DNA of 64,000 nt. Origin: Gammaproteobacteria bacterium. Its GTDB lineage: Bacteria; Pseudomonadota; Gammaproteobacteria; Steroidobacterales; GCA-2729495. Positions 17,464 to 24,830 of this stretch are shown here, piece after piece. The stretch is from assembly GCA_030746435.1 (NCBI GenBank), contig JASLMV010000003.1:1-64000 (forward strand), written 5' to 3'. Each line of letters begins with the position of its first letter. Position 1 is the first letter of the stretch. The notes beneath the pieces are model-generated. The model was not told the DNA's origin. It did not search any database and saw only the letters and a list, made by a program, of their open reading frames with translations. A program made the position numbers and the translations under genes.

Positions 17464-18822
17464 TCACCCCGACCCCTTCACCCAACGGAATTTCCTGTCA
17501 TCGAAAAATCTAGTAGCAGTGCGACGCTAAAAGCACCAACCGGCAAACTTGGACCAATCTGGCTTGAGACAGGCGTCCGGGGCCGGCATGTCCTGACGTT
17601 TCTGCTCTCTGCATTTATCACGGTAGGCCTGAATGCCGGCATCAGCATCCTGCAGCCGTACCTGCTGACTGAGAACCTCAGCATTCCGTTTGCAGAACAG
17701 GGTAAGGCCAGTGGCGGGCTCGTACTAGCCAGCGAGCTGATAATAATTCCCCTGATCGCCGTGTTTGGCGCTCTCTCTGATCGCATCGGGCGGCGGGCCG
17801 TCTACGCGCTTGGTTATTCATGGGTTGCCGTGGGTTTCATCCTGCTTCCGCTGGCGGAAAGCCTGCCGCAATTGATCGCGGCCCGCGCATTCATTTCCGT
17901 CGGGGTTGCCGCAACGGGCAGCATGCTCGCGACGGTACTTGCCGATTACCCGCAGAATCAGAGTCGCGGCAAGCTGGTAGCCGTTGCGGGTATGTGCAAC
18001 GGCCTCGGGGCATTCGCGGCTGTCTTGTTGCTCTCACGTCTGCCGAGCCTGTTTGCCTCGCTGGGTTACGACACACTGGTGGCCGGCCGGCTCTCCTACG
18101 GTGTTGCTGCGATCATCGCATTGGGTACCGCATTCATCATATTTTTTGGGCTGAAACCCGGTGCCGGCGCGATAGTTCATAAAGGCGTAAAGCTGGTCGT
18201 GTTACTTCGCCAGGGACTGCAAGCTACCCGCGCCAACAAGCGCCTGATCGTTGCATACATCGAAGGGTTCGCTGCACGGGGTGACCTCGTGGTAATCGGC
18301 ACTTTTTTTAGCCTGTGGGCGAAGCAGGCAGGCCTGGATCAGGGGTTGACGCTGGAAGATGCTGTGAAGCAGGCAGGTCTGTATGCCGCGATCATCCAGG
18401 GGTCCATATTGTGCTGGGCTCCGGTTTGGGGGCTGATACTGGACCGTATCGATCGTCTGACCGCAGTCTGTATTGCCATGCTTGTTGCGGCATGTGGCTA
18501 CATGCTGGTCGGACTGTCTTCCAGCCCCGTGGGCCTTGCATTTATCCCGGCCGCGTTATTACTCGGCTGTGGTGAAGTTGGGGCGATTCTGTCGGGGCAG
18601 GCGCTCGTGGGCCAGGAAGCGCCGGAGGAACTCCGAGGTTCGGTCATTGGCCTGTTTATGCTGGCGGGTGGAATCGGTTTGTTGAGCATCGGCGTCATCG
18701 GTGGATGGATATTCGATGCATGGATGCCGGGCGGCGTTTTTATCGTGGTGGCATGCGGGAACGTGATCGTACTTATCTATGCGCTGTTAGTGCGATTCGC
18801 CGAATTGCGCCAGACTGACTGA
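17395..18822 (+). CDS. Major facilitator superfamily transporter (start uncertain)
   Basis: The protein has about 12 membrane helices starting near residue 64 (VLTFLLSAFITVGLNAGISI), and the MFS loop motif GALSDRIGRRAVYALGY between helices 2 and 3. A central loop separates the two halves. It probably exports or imports a small molecule and may serve the adjacent Rieske oxygenase. The only in-frame ATG/GTG/TTG before the first helix is TTG 17395, which lies inside the inverted repeat at 17377-17463. AGGAGG stands 15 nt upstream of it. Insertion of the repeat seems to have replaced the original start, so the first 55-60 residues are suspect. Confidence 0.85.
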   Translation: MRRKRDRRGLLASLITRVFTLTPSPRPLHPTEFPVIEKSSSSATLKAPTGKLGPIWLETGVRGRHVLTFLLSAFITVGLNAGISILQPYLLTENLSIPFAEQGKASGGLVLASELIIIPLIAVFGALSDRIGRRAVYALGYSWVAVGFILLPLAESLPQLIAARAFISVGVAATGSMLATVLADYPQNQSRGKLVAVAGMCNGLGAFAAVLLLSRLPSLFASLGYDTLVAGRLSYGVAAIIALGTAFIIFFGLKPGAGAIVHKGVKLVVLLRQGLQATRANKRLIVAYIEGFAARGDLVVIGTFFSLWAKQAGLDQGLTLEDAVKQAGLYAAIIQGSILCWAPVWGLILDRIDRLTAVCIAMLVAACGYMLVGLSSSPVGLAFIPAALLLGCGEVGAILSGQALVGQEAPEELRGSVIGLFMLAGGIGLLSIGVIGGWIFDAWMPGGVFIVVACGNVIVLIYALLVRFAELRQTD

Positions 18823-18859
18823 CTGCTCCTGTCAGAATGCAGATGCGCAGCCTGGATAC

Positions 18860-20677
18860 TCAGGATCCGGACGGCAGGTGCTTGACAATCCAGGGCGTGG
18901 TTCCTCTCCGCACGACACGGTCACCGGTGTAGACAAAGAATACGGCCTGATCTTTGACTGCAACATCCGGATTCAGGTCTATTAGCATGCGGCGCTCACT
19001 CCGAATTCTGCGGTAGCTATTGTCGCGCCAGGGCGATTGTCTGGCGTAGCCGGTCCACCAGATGAGGCGGGCCGGGGTCCCTTCGGGCCCTGTCTGGATG
19101 TCGAGGCGGGCCGGTTCGGGTTGAAAGCTGATCGTGGATGCCACGGCAGCCGGATCTTCCCCGGGGATTCGGATATAGGAAAGTGCGAAAACTTCCAGAC
19201 GCTTGCCGGGATAGGTGAGATCGACGAAACCCTGCACACTGTGCTCCAGCAGCATCGGTCGCTCCCGCATCGGGTGCGGGTGGTTCCACCCGTCACTCAC
19301 TCTAAAGGGGACATTTACCAGGTAAATGACACTGTCGGGAGGAACGGATTCCATGCCCTCGGTGATATCAGTAAGTGCAGCTTTCGCCGCCTCCGCACTG
19401 GTGTGCCATTCCCCGATGTACTGTCCGCTCCAGGCACCGCGCAGCACACTGCCCGTTGCTATGATCAGAATGATGCCGGCCACGGTATGCAAGGCCCGTT
19501 CTGTCATTCGGCTGTCGTGCAGCCTGCCGAGCGCCAAGATTGCCTGCAGCAAGATAACAAAGCCCCAACCCATCGCGATACTGATAAACAGAAGTGCTAC
19601 GTACATCGTACGGATCTGGGTGGGGGTGCCCGTGACAGCATGAAGCAGGGTGATAGCGAACAGGGAGAGTGTCGCGAAAGCGAGAAATCGTAGCGGCGGA
19701 TAGGGTGTGCTAACGTGGCTCGCGCGCCAACCGACTAATGCGAACGATGTGAAGATGACGGCTGCAACACCTATTAACAGGTTGCGTGGAATGTAGGCGC
19801 AGGTGTCGAGGTTGCCGGATAAGAAGATCGTGCAGAGGATTGGACGAATGCTTCCGGAGAGCGCTGACGCGAAAGGAAGGTGGGCCCAGGCTTCTTCATC
19901 GGCGTAACCGCCGATTCCGCCCAATACAAGCGTGCGCGCGCCCAGAAACAGGGCTGCGGAGATAACCAACGGCCAACACACACGCACGCACTGCGTCACA
20001 CGGTTCCTAATCGTTGTCGCCTCCGCAAAGCAAAATACGAAAGCGATCGCTATTGCCGGAAGGATCAGGGCTGTATCCTTCGAGGCGAATGCAAGCACGC
20101 AAAAGAAAGTTGCCAGCCCGATATCCAGTGCCCGTTGCTCAGTCAGGGCTTTGTGGAGGCTGCGCAGCATGAGAAGCAGGAACAGACCGTACAGGAGATC
20201 GGCACGTCGTGCGATCGCGGGGACGACTTCCATCGCGACCGGGTGGATCGCGAAGATGATAGCCGCGGCCAGTGCCGCGAGATCGTTCCGGGTAACACGC
20301 GGGTTTTTCGGCGCATTGTCTGCCGGCAATCGTTGCCCCATATCGCGGAGCAGAAAAAATAGCAGGAGACTGTTAGCTATGTGGATAGCAAGATCAGTGA
20401 GATGGTAACCGAGCGGGTTCAAACCCCAGACTGATGCGTCAACACCCCAGCTGATACTCGTCAGCGGGCGATAGTAAAGCGCATTAGGCATGAGCCCCTG
20501 CATGACTGGCGATGTGAAAATGTCGATGACTGCGCCTGCGGAGTCAATGCGACCGGTGCTGATCAGCGGGAAAGTATCGACATCCGTAAACCACAGTCCG
20601 AAAAGGTCCCGGTAGACAAACAATGCCGCAAGCAGAATTAAAACTGCAACAAGCCCTTTGAATACACGCGCCGTCAT
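18860..20677 (-). CDS. TMTC-like membrane glycosyltransferase (GT-C fold)
   Basis: The 605-residue protein has about ten membrane helices followed by a soluble C-terminal region of about 190 residues. After the first helix, a long periplasmic loop contains YYRPLTSISWGVDASVWGLN and GYHLTDLAIHIANSLLLF. This resembles the N-terminal signature of TMTC-type O-mannosyltransferases and other GT-C enzymes, which move sugars from lipid carriers on the outer face of the membrane. The usual TPR repeats of TMTC proteins are absent. Acceptor and sugar are unknown. It converges on the MFS gene (37 bp apart). Confidence 0.75.
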   Translation of the reverse strand: MTARVFKGLVAVLILLAALFVYRDLFGLWFTDVDTFPLISTGRIDSAGAVIDIFTSPVMQGLMPNALYYRPLTSISWGVDASVWGLNPLGYHLTDLAIHIANSLLLFFLLRDMGQRLPADNAPKNPRVTRNDLAALAAAIIFAIHPVAMEVVPAIARRADLLYGLFLLLMLRSLHKALTEQRALDIGLATFFCVLAFASKDTALILPAIAIAFVFCFAEATTIRNRVTQCVRVCWPLVISAALFLGARTLVLGGIGGYADEEAWAHLPFASALSGSIRPILCTIFLSGNLDTCAYIPRNLLIGVAAVIFTSFALVGWRASHVSTPYPPLRFLAFATLSLFAITLLHAVTGTPTQIRTMYVALLFISIAMGWGFVILLQAILALGRLHDSRMTERALHTVAGIILIIATGSVLRGAWSGQYIGEWHTSAEAAKAALTDITEGMESVPPDSVIYLVNVPFRVSDGWNHPHPMRERPMLLEHSVQGFVDLTYPGKRLEVFALSYIRIPGEDPAAVASTISFQPEPARLDIQTGPEGTPARLIWWTGYARQSPWRDNSYRRIRSERRMLIDLNPDVAVKDQAVFFVYTGDRVVRRGTTPWIVKHLPSGS

Positions 20678-20871
20678 TGATTATTACAGGGGTAAATCAC
20701 TTTCTGACTGTTCCCAGCATTCATGTGCACATAAAAAGGAAACTGCGGCCGTAATACAGACTAAAAGAAAGTGGCCAACAAAGCGACCTGCCAGATGCTC
20801 CCCTTATCTGTTACGACAGATTAACAACCGGTTAACCTGATATAAAAAGTCAGTGGCCGCGGGGCCGCCAA

Positions 20872-21012
20872 ATGCATCATCACACTGATCTGCATGCCTG
20901 CTTTGTACAGGGGGTATCTTTATCTAACAAATACCTGGAAATGGGCGGTGGTTCGGCTACAGTTTCTGCCAGGTTCGCACTAGAGGTTATCGAGAGTATC
21001 TTTGCTGAGTAG
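20872..21012 (+). CDS. Possible 46-residue ORF, unassigned
   Basis: The ORF starts MHHHTDLHACFVQGV and ends ARFALEVIESIFAE, with TAG at 21010-21012. It has no clear ribosome-binding site, membrane helix or recognisable motif. It lies immediately before attC-like site C, where the coding part of a cassette would sit. It may equally be a fragment of a lost gene or a chance frame. Confidence 0.22.
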   Translation: MHHHTDLHACFVQGVSLSNKYLEMGGGSATVSARFALEVIESIFAE

Positions 21013-21021
21013 CCAAAATTT

Positions 21022-21095
21022 ACCAAATAACCAGTTAGAACAGCCGCTCGCTCGACGGCGCACTTCGTACCGCACCGCAGCCCGAGGCGTTAGGT
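21022..21095 (+). other. attC-like element (site C)
   Basis: The right end GCGTTAGGT (21087-21095) is a perfect GTTRRRY core in the usual GCGTTAGG context. The left end ACC-AAA-TAAC (21022-21031) could pair with it if AAA bulges out. GC-rich blocks between them (CCGCTCGCTCGACGGCG and ACCGCACCGCAGCCCGAGGCG) form imperfect stems around CACTTCGTA. A small ORF starts 6 bp after the core. The left side is poorer than in a canonical attC site. Confidence 0.4.
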
Positions 21096-21101
21096 GGCTT
21101 T

Positions 21102-21341
21102 ATGACTAAGGAAGTTATTACAGCATTTTTAATCTTTGCCATAATCTTTATCTGTTTTTATTGGTTGCTCGGAGAGGTCATCGTGCAATACCAGGACTAG
21201 TATGCCGAAGCTTCACAACAACCCGGCAAGGCCGATGATCTCAGTTTGGAAGCGCTCAGGATATTATTTGTAGTGCCGGTAAGTATGCTCTTGGCTCTTG
21301 TTGGCGCGATATTCACATGGTGCAAGGTGCGCAAAAAGTAG
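21102..21341 (+). pseudogene. Two-helix small membrane protein interrupted by an in-frame amber codon
   Basis: From ATG 21102 the frame encodes MTKEVITAFLIFAIIFICFY, a membrane helix, and stops at TAG 21198-21200 after 32 residues. In the same frame it continues for 46 codons (YAEASQQPGKADDLSLEALR, then ILFVVPVSMLLALVGAIFTW), giving a second helix with a basic end (CKVRKK), and stops at TAG 21339-21341. The coherent helix-loop-helix layout suggests a 78-79-residue protein broken by one nonsense change. Alternatives are stop-codon readthrough, or two independent small ORFs (the second would lack a good start). It follows attC-like site C. Confidence 0.55.
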
Positions 21342-21400
21342 TGTTTGTGTCGCGACCTAGCCGGTCAAGGCCTGACTACCCTCACCACGTCACACAGCAC

Positions 21401-21425
21401 GACCTGTAACCAAAAAGTTAAGGTC
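21401..21425. other. Intergenic hairpin near the nnrS 3' end
   Basis: GACCT/AGGTC and TAAC/GTTA pair around CAAAAA with one bulged G. It lies 15 bp beyond the nnrS stop codon (21441, reverse strand). No T-run follows on either strand, so termination there would be weak. Confidence 0.4.
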
Positions 21426-21440
21426 GCTTGTCCCCAAACT

Positions 21441-22607
21441 TTAACCTGGCTTTCCGTCGGCGCGCGGACTAACAAGAATCGGTCCATAGACCAGCAAAAA
21501 TAATGCAAAAGCAGCGCTCCAAATGAGGTCTGCTAGCAGGATGACATTCCAATAGTTATCCGGCAGCAGCGATGGGCCCCATACGCGCAAGACGGCCGCG
21601 ACGCTAACGAACAGATAAGCAACCACAACAGGTTTCGATACGACCAGCGGGCGACCCGTATGACCGAGGCCCGCACGTGAAGTTACGCCCAGCACCATTG
21701 TGCCGTATGCACCGATGGTGAGCGCATGCATCCAGTTGGCCGACCAGCCGTACCCACCAATCAGCCATGCCGCTTTCAGCACGAGGCCAACGACAAGCCA
21801 GCAATAGCCAAGATGCAACACCCATAAAAGCGGCGTATCAAGTGTGTGTTGGCCGCGCCACCCTGTCATACGAAAACCTAACACCAGCGCCACAAATCCA
21901 GCCAGCAGCCCCGTCGTCATCGTATTCTTGGCAATAAGATCGCCGACCAGGATTGCGATCAGTCCGATAATGGCCACCCGATCGAGCCATTGCGTGCTCG
22001 TGATCGGTTTAGCCCGCTGCATAGCGACCAGGGCATTGTTGGTAAATGCCGGCACAATTCGCCCACCGATAATGGCTACCAGCAACAGCACAACATTAAT
22101 GGCGAGCCGCAGGGGGTCGACAGACGGGGGTTCGAACCAGCCGAAATGCGCCCCCTGGAATAAAAAGTCGGCAACGAAAAGAATCCCCACAATCAACAAA
22201 ATGGGCAGGTTGCGGAAATTCTTGTTGCGCACCAATGGCGTACCGACCAGCACCGCGAGCATGGGAAAGAATGCGACCGACAGAGACTGAACAGGAAGAC
22301 TGGCCGGACTCCAGAACGGCGCCACCTCGATCCGTCCAAATACCCAGAGGATGGCCAGGATGATGAGTGGGAAACCCGAGACAGCTTTGGTCCCCGTCCA
22401 GCTCGGAACCGCGGTCAACAGAAACCCGGCGATCGCCGCGGCCGCGAAGCCGAAGATCATCTCGTGGCCATGCCACGTGAACAGCGGAATCGCCTCTGCT
22501 GGCCACTGTCCTGAATAAATGGAAAACCATACTGTGAGCATTGGCACAATTGCCCACAGGCCCGCTAACAGGAAGAAGGGCCGAAAACCATATGAAAAAA
22601 TGACCAT
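21441..22607 (-). CDS. nnrS: NnrS family protein (haem/copper membrane protein of NO metabolism)
   Basis: The 388-residue protein has about 12 membrane helices. The conserved family blocks are visible: YGFRPFFLLAG at the N-terminus, WHGHEMIFGFAAAAIAGFLL, TAVPSWTG, GGRIVPAFTNN and a late TIGAYGTMVLGVTSRAGLGH. NnrS helps cells withstand nitric oxide and usually accompanies denitrification or NO-detoxifying genes. Here no NO or nitrite reductase is in the window, but a respiratory NrfD-type cluster follows upstream on the same strand. No FNR-like box was found in its upstream region. Confidence 0.93.
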   Translation of the reverse strand: MVIFSYGFRPFFLLAGLWAIVPMLTVWFSIYSGQWPAEAIPLFTWHGHEMIFGFAAAAIAGFLLTAVPSWTGTKAVSGFPLIILAILWVFGRIEVAPFWSPASLPVQSLSVAFFPMLAVLVGTPLVRNKNFRNLPILLIVGILFVADFLFQGAHFGWFEPPSVDPLRLAINVVLLLVAIIGGRIVPAFTNNALVAMQRAKPITSTQWLDRVAIIGLIAILVGDLIAKNTMTTGLLAGFVALVLGFRMTGWRGQHTLDTPLLWVLHLGYCWLVVGLVLKAAWLIGGYGWSANWMHALTIGAYGTMVLGVTSRAGLGHTGRPLVVSKPVVVAYLFVSVAAVLRVWGPSLLPDNYWNVILLADLIWSAAFALFLLVYGPILVSPRADGKPG

Positions 22608-22687
22608 AAAGGAAGGCGTTTACTAAATTTGTTGGCTACCGGTGCCACGATATCCGGGCATCGTACCCGTCAAATCGAACCTGAGTC

Positions 22688-22786
22688 GTGCAACCGCTGG
22701 CGATCATGCTGATCTTCGGCTTGTTGTTCTCGCCGTTACTCGCGCGGTTCTTCGTGCCGCCCCTGCCGGGTATTGGCAATGATTAG
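22688..22786 (+). pseudogene. Possible C-terminal fragment of an RND efflux pump
   Basis: A 32-codon frame reads VQPLAIMLIFGLLFSPLLAR, then FFVPPLPGIGND. This resembles the last membrane helix of HAE1/HME-type RND transporters (PLAxxxIFGLLFSTLLTLxxVPxLY). The remainder of the pump is absent, so it would be a small relic between nnrS and the cytochrome gene. The match is by eye and short. Confidence 0.3.
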
Positions 22787-22809
22787 CGGTTGAAAACAAC
22801 AGCAACAAC

Positions 22810-22823
22810 GGGGTCAGATCCCT
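22810..22823. repeat. Partial GGGGTCAGATCCC repeat
   Basis: GGGGTCAGATCCCT resembles one end of the GGGGTCAGA-type inverted elements (see 17377-17463 and 29272-29296). It touches the stop codon of the cytochrome gene on the reverse strand. No partner arm was found nearby. Confidence 0.4.
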
Positions 22824-23621
22824 CTAATGCCCGCTGCCGTGACGCTCGTGGTCGGCGTTATCCATACCCTTTGGCAGTTGCGGCGCCGGTTCCGGGGCCA
22901 GCTGCGCGAAACCTGACTTGCGCTCGCCCTGCTGCACGTCGTGTGGATTATGGCATTCGGTGCAAACGAACCAGCGTTTCTTGCCGGTCGAGGCCCACTC
23001 GCCGATGCGCTTGCCGTGCATACCTTCGCGCCAGTCTCGATAGACCTGGCCATGGCACTTGCCGCACAGTTGTTGCGGCTCGTTGAAGTCGATCAGGTTG
23101 CCGGCGTTGTCGACAAACTTATTACGCGTCTTCGCATCGTGGCAGTCCAGGCACCAGATGCCACCGTTGCCATGCTGCAGATTCAAGGCATCCGGCACCA
23201 GGTCTGTGTGCATCGTCAGCGTGCGCGGTGGCGCGTCAGCCTCCACCGGCGGCGGGAACGTGCCGTTATGGCAGGCTATGCCACAAACAGCATAAAGGCC
23301 CAGCTGCTCCGTTCGTGGCTTGACGACGGCTTCACCGTGCGTGTAGTCCGCCTCGATCGGCATGTCACCCATCGGCTGGGTACCGTCGAAAGGATCGCCC
23401 CACCACAAGACGGCATCGGTCGTATCCGAGCACCTGACATTTTTCAGTTCTTCGCCGATATCTCTCTGTGTAACCGTCGATGCGCCCTCCCGGCCCTCGA
23501 AGCAAACTTTGTCCTCGGCGAACGCGGCCGACGGTATGCTGAGTATCAACAAACAGAAGATAGCAACGATTTTGGATTCCTTTACAATCATATTTGTAAG
23601 GGTTCGTTTATTCATTTGCAT
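22824..23621 (-). CDS. Multihaem c-type cytochrome of a respiratory complex
   Basis: The 265-residue protein has a signal peptide (IVAIFCLLILSIPSAAFA) and is periplasmic. Three classical haem c sites are present (CLDCH, CGKCH, CTECH) plus a variant CGIACH, a CxxxCH spacing. Late in the sequence CTECHNPH provides a typical distal-His context. It overlaps the NrfD gene by 14 bp. It is probably the electron-carrying subunit that passes electrons between a periplasmic partner and the NrfD/FeS pair. No molybdopterin catalytic subunit is adjacent, so the donor or acceptor is unknown. Confidence 0.88.
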   Translation of the reverse strand: MQMNKRTLTNMIVKESKIVAIFCLLILSIPSAAFAEDKVCFEGREGASTVTQRDIGEELKNVRCSDTTDAVLWWGDPFDGTQPMGDMPIEADYTHGEAVVKPRTEQLGLYAVCGIACHNGTFPPPVEADAPPRTLTMHTDLVPDALNLQHGNGGIWCLDCHDAKTRNKFVDNAGNLIDFNEPQQLCGKCHGQVYRDWREGMHGKRIGEWASTGKKRWFVCTECHNPHDVQQGERKSGFAQLAPEPAPQLPKGMDNADHERHGSGH

Positions 23622-24819
23622 ACTTCACCTCGCCCAGCAGTATGCCGATCGCACCTTTTAGCAGCAGCGTCAACACGATGAAGCCGATCGCCCAGTTGCC
23701 GAGGGAATTGAAAATCTCGATCAGCGACGGTGTGTACTGCGTAAATTCGCCGATCGGTGTAGGAATAGAACCCGGGATTATAAGGCCCATGCCCTTTTCG
23801 ACCCAGATACCGGCAAACGTGAGTGCACATATATACGGTAACTTTTTGTGGTCTTTGCGGATGCTTGGTATCAATAGAAGGATGAATGATGTGACCATCG
23901 CAATGATGGAGAACCAGAACCATGGCACAAGGGCGCTCAAGCCATTGTGGCCAAGTATCAGGTACTGCAATCCGAGTGAGTGTTCGGTCGGGTGGTAGAA
24001 CTCGGTTACGACTTCCGAAAGCGTCAGGAATAAAGCAATACCAAGACACCAGACGACAATCTGCGATAAAAGATCGATTGCCTCGTCCTTGATCCAGAAT
24101 TTTGTGTTATCCCGCACGATCGTGAAGACGATGATGATCAACGCAGGTCCCGCTGCAAAGGCTGTCGAAATAAATCTGATCGGCATCATGCCGTGATGCC
24201 ACATCGGCCTTGCCGGCATCGTGTTAATCAGGAATGCCGTAACCGTGTGGATGCTCAGGGCCCACACGATTGCGATATAAATGACCGGCATATAGAAGCC
24301 CTTGTTAAGGGGTTCCCCGGAATACTTCTTATAGAGGTAATAGAAACCACCGACGATGTTCAGCACCAGGTAGCCGCACAGCACGATGACGTCCCAGGCC
24401 AGCATCGAACCCGGAAAGTTGTAAATACCGATCAGTGGAAGCATGTGCCACAGCCGGTCCGGACGACCCATGTGATTGAGGACGAACAGCATGCACATGA
24501 CGACGGCGGCAATCGCCAGCATTTCACCGAGCACCGTAACATCGTGCAACGCCTCGTGCTTATAGACATAGGCTGGAAACACGACGGTTACCGCCCCGGC
24601 TGCCACGCCGACGAGAAATACGAAGTTGGCAAGATACAGCCCCCAGCTGACCTGGTCCGTCAGACCGGTCACAATCATGCCCTCGGACAGCTGCATGAAA
24701 TTACCGTAGGTCCAGCCGATCACGAAAATACACAGAAAGCCGAGCCAGGCATAGAACTTCGGGCCGCCTTTCAGGACATAGACCCAGTAATCAACAACGA
24801 AGCTCATCAGTTTTTTCAT
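23608..24819 (-). CDS. NrfD/PsrC-family quinone-interacting membrane subunit
   Basis: The 403-residue protein has about nine to ten membrane helices and lacks haem ligands, as expected for NrfD/PsrC proteins that exchange electrons with the quinone pool. Recognisable segments are GWTYGNFMQLSEGMIVTGLT, DQVSWGLYLANFVFLVGVAA, the helix after HDVTVLGEMLAIAAVVM, and ITFPG-like SIPTPIGEFTQYTPS near the end. It lies between the FeS subunit (11 bp upstream) and the cytochrome (overlapping). Together the three form a membrane module of the iron-sulfur/NrfD/multihaem type. Confidence 0.92.
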   Translation of the reverse strand: MKKLMSFVVDYWVYVLKGGPKFYAWLGFLCIFVIGWTYGNFMQLSEGMIVTGLTDQVSWGLYLANFVFLVGVAAGAVTVVFPAYVYKHEALHDVTVLGEMLAIAAVVMCMLFVLNHMGRPDRLWHMLPLIGIYNFPGSMLAWDVIVLCGYLVLNIVGGFYYLYKKYSGEPLNKGFYMPVIYIAIVWALSIHTVTAFLINTMPARPMWHHGMMPIRFISTAFAAGPALIIIVFTIVRDNTKFWIKDEAIDLLSQIVVWCLGIALFLTLSEVVTEFYHPTEHSLGLQYLILGHNGLSALVPWFWFSIIAMVTSFILLLIPSIRKDHKKLPYICALTFAGIWVEKGMGLIIPGSIPTPIGEFTQYTPSLIEIFNSLGNWAIGFIVLTLLLKGAIGILLGEVKYANE

Positions 24820-24830
24820 CGTGGTGAATC

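Larger units (their letters stand above)
20678..21101. other. Accessory intergenic stretch before the interrupted membrane-protein gene
   Basis: Between the glycosyltransferase start and ATG 21102 there is a weak 46-codon ORF (20872-21012) and an attC-like hairpin (21022-21095). A palindromic AACCGGTTAACC cluster (20826-20836) sits in the likely promoter region of the divergent glycosyltransferase gene. No larger gene was found. Confidence 0.4.

Noticed and set aside
22129-22140. GGTTCGAACC-like sequence as a tRNA T-loop
   Set aside because: It lies inside the nnrS coding frame, and no acceptor stem or anticodon arm can be drawn around it.
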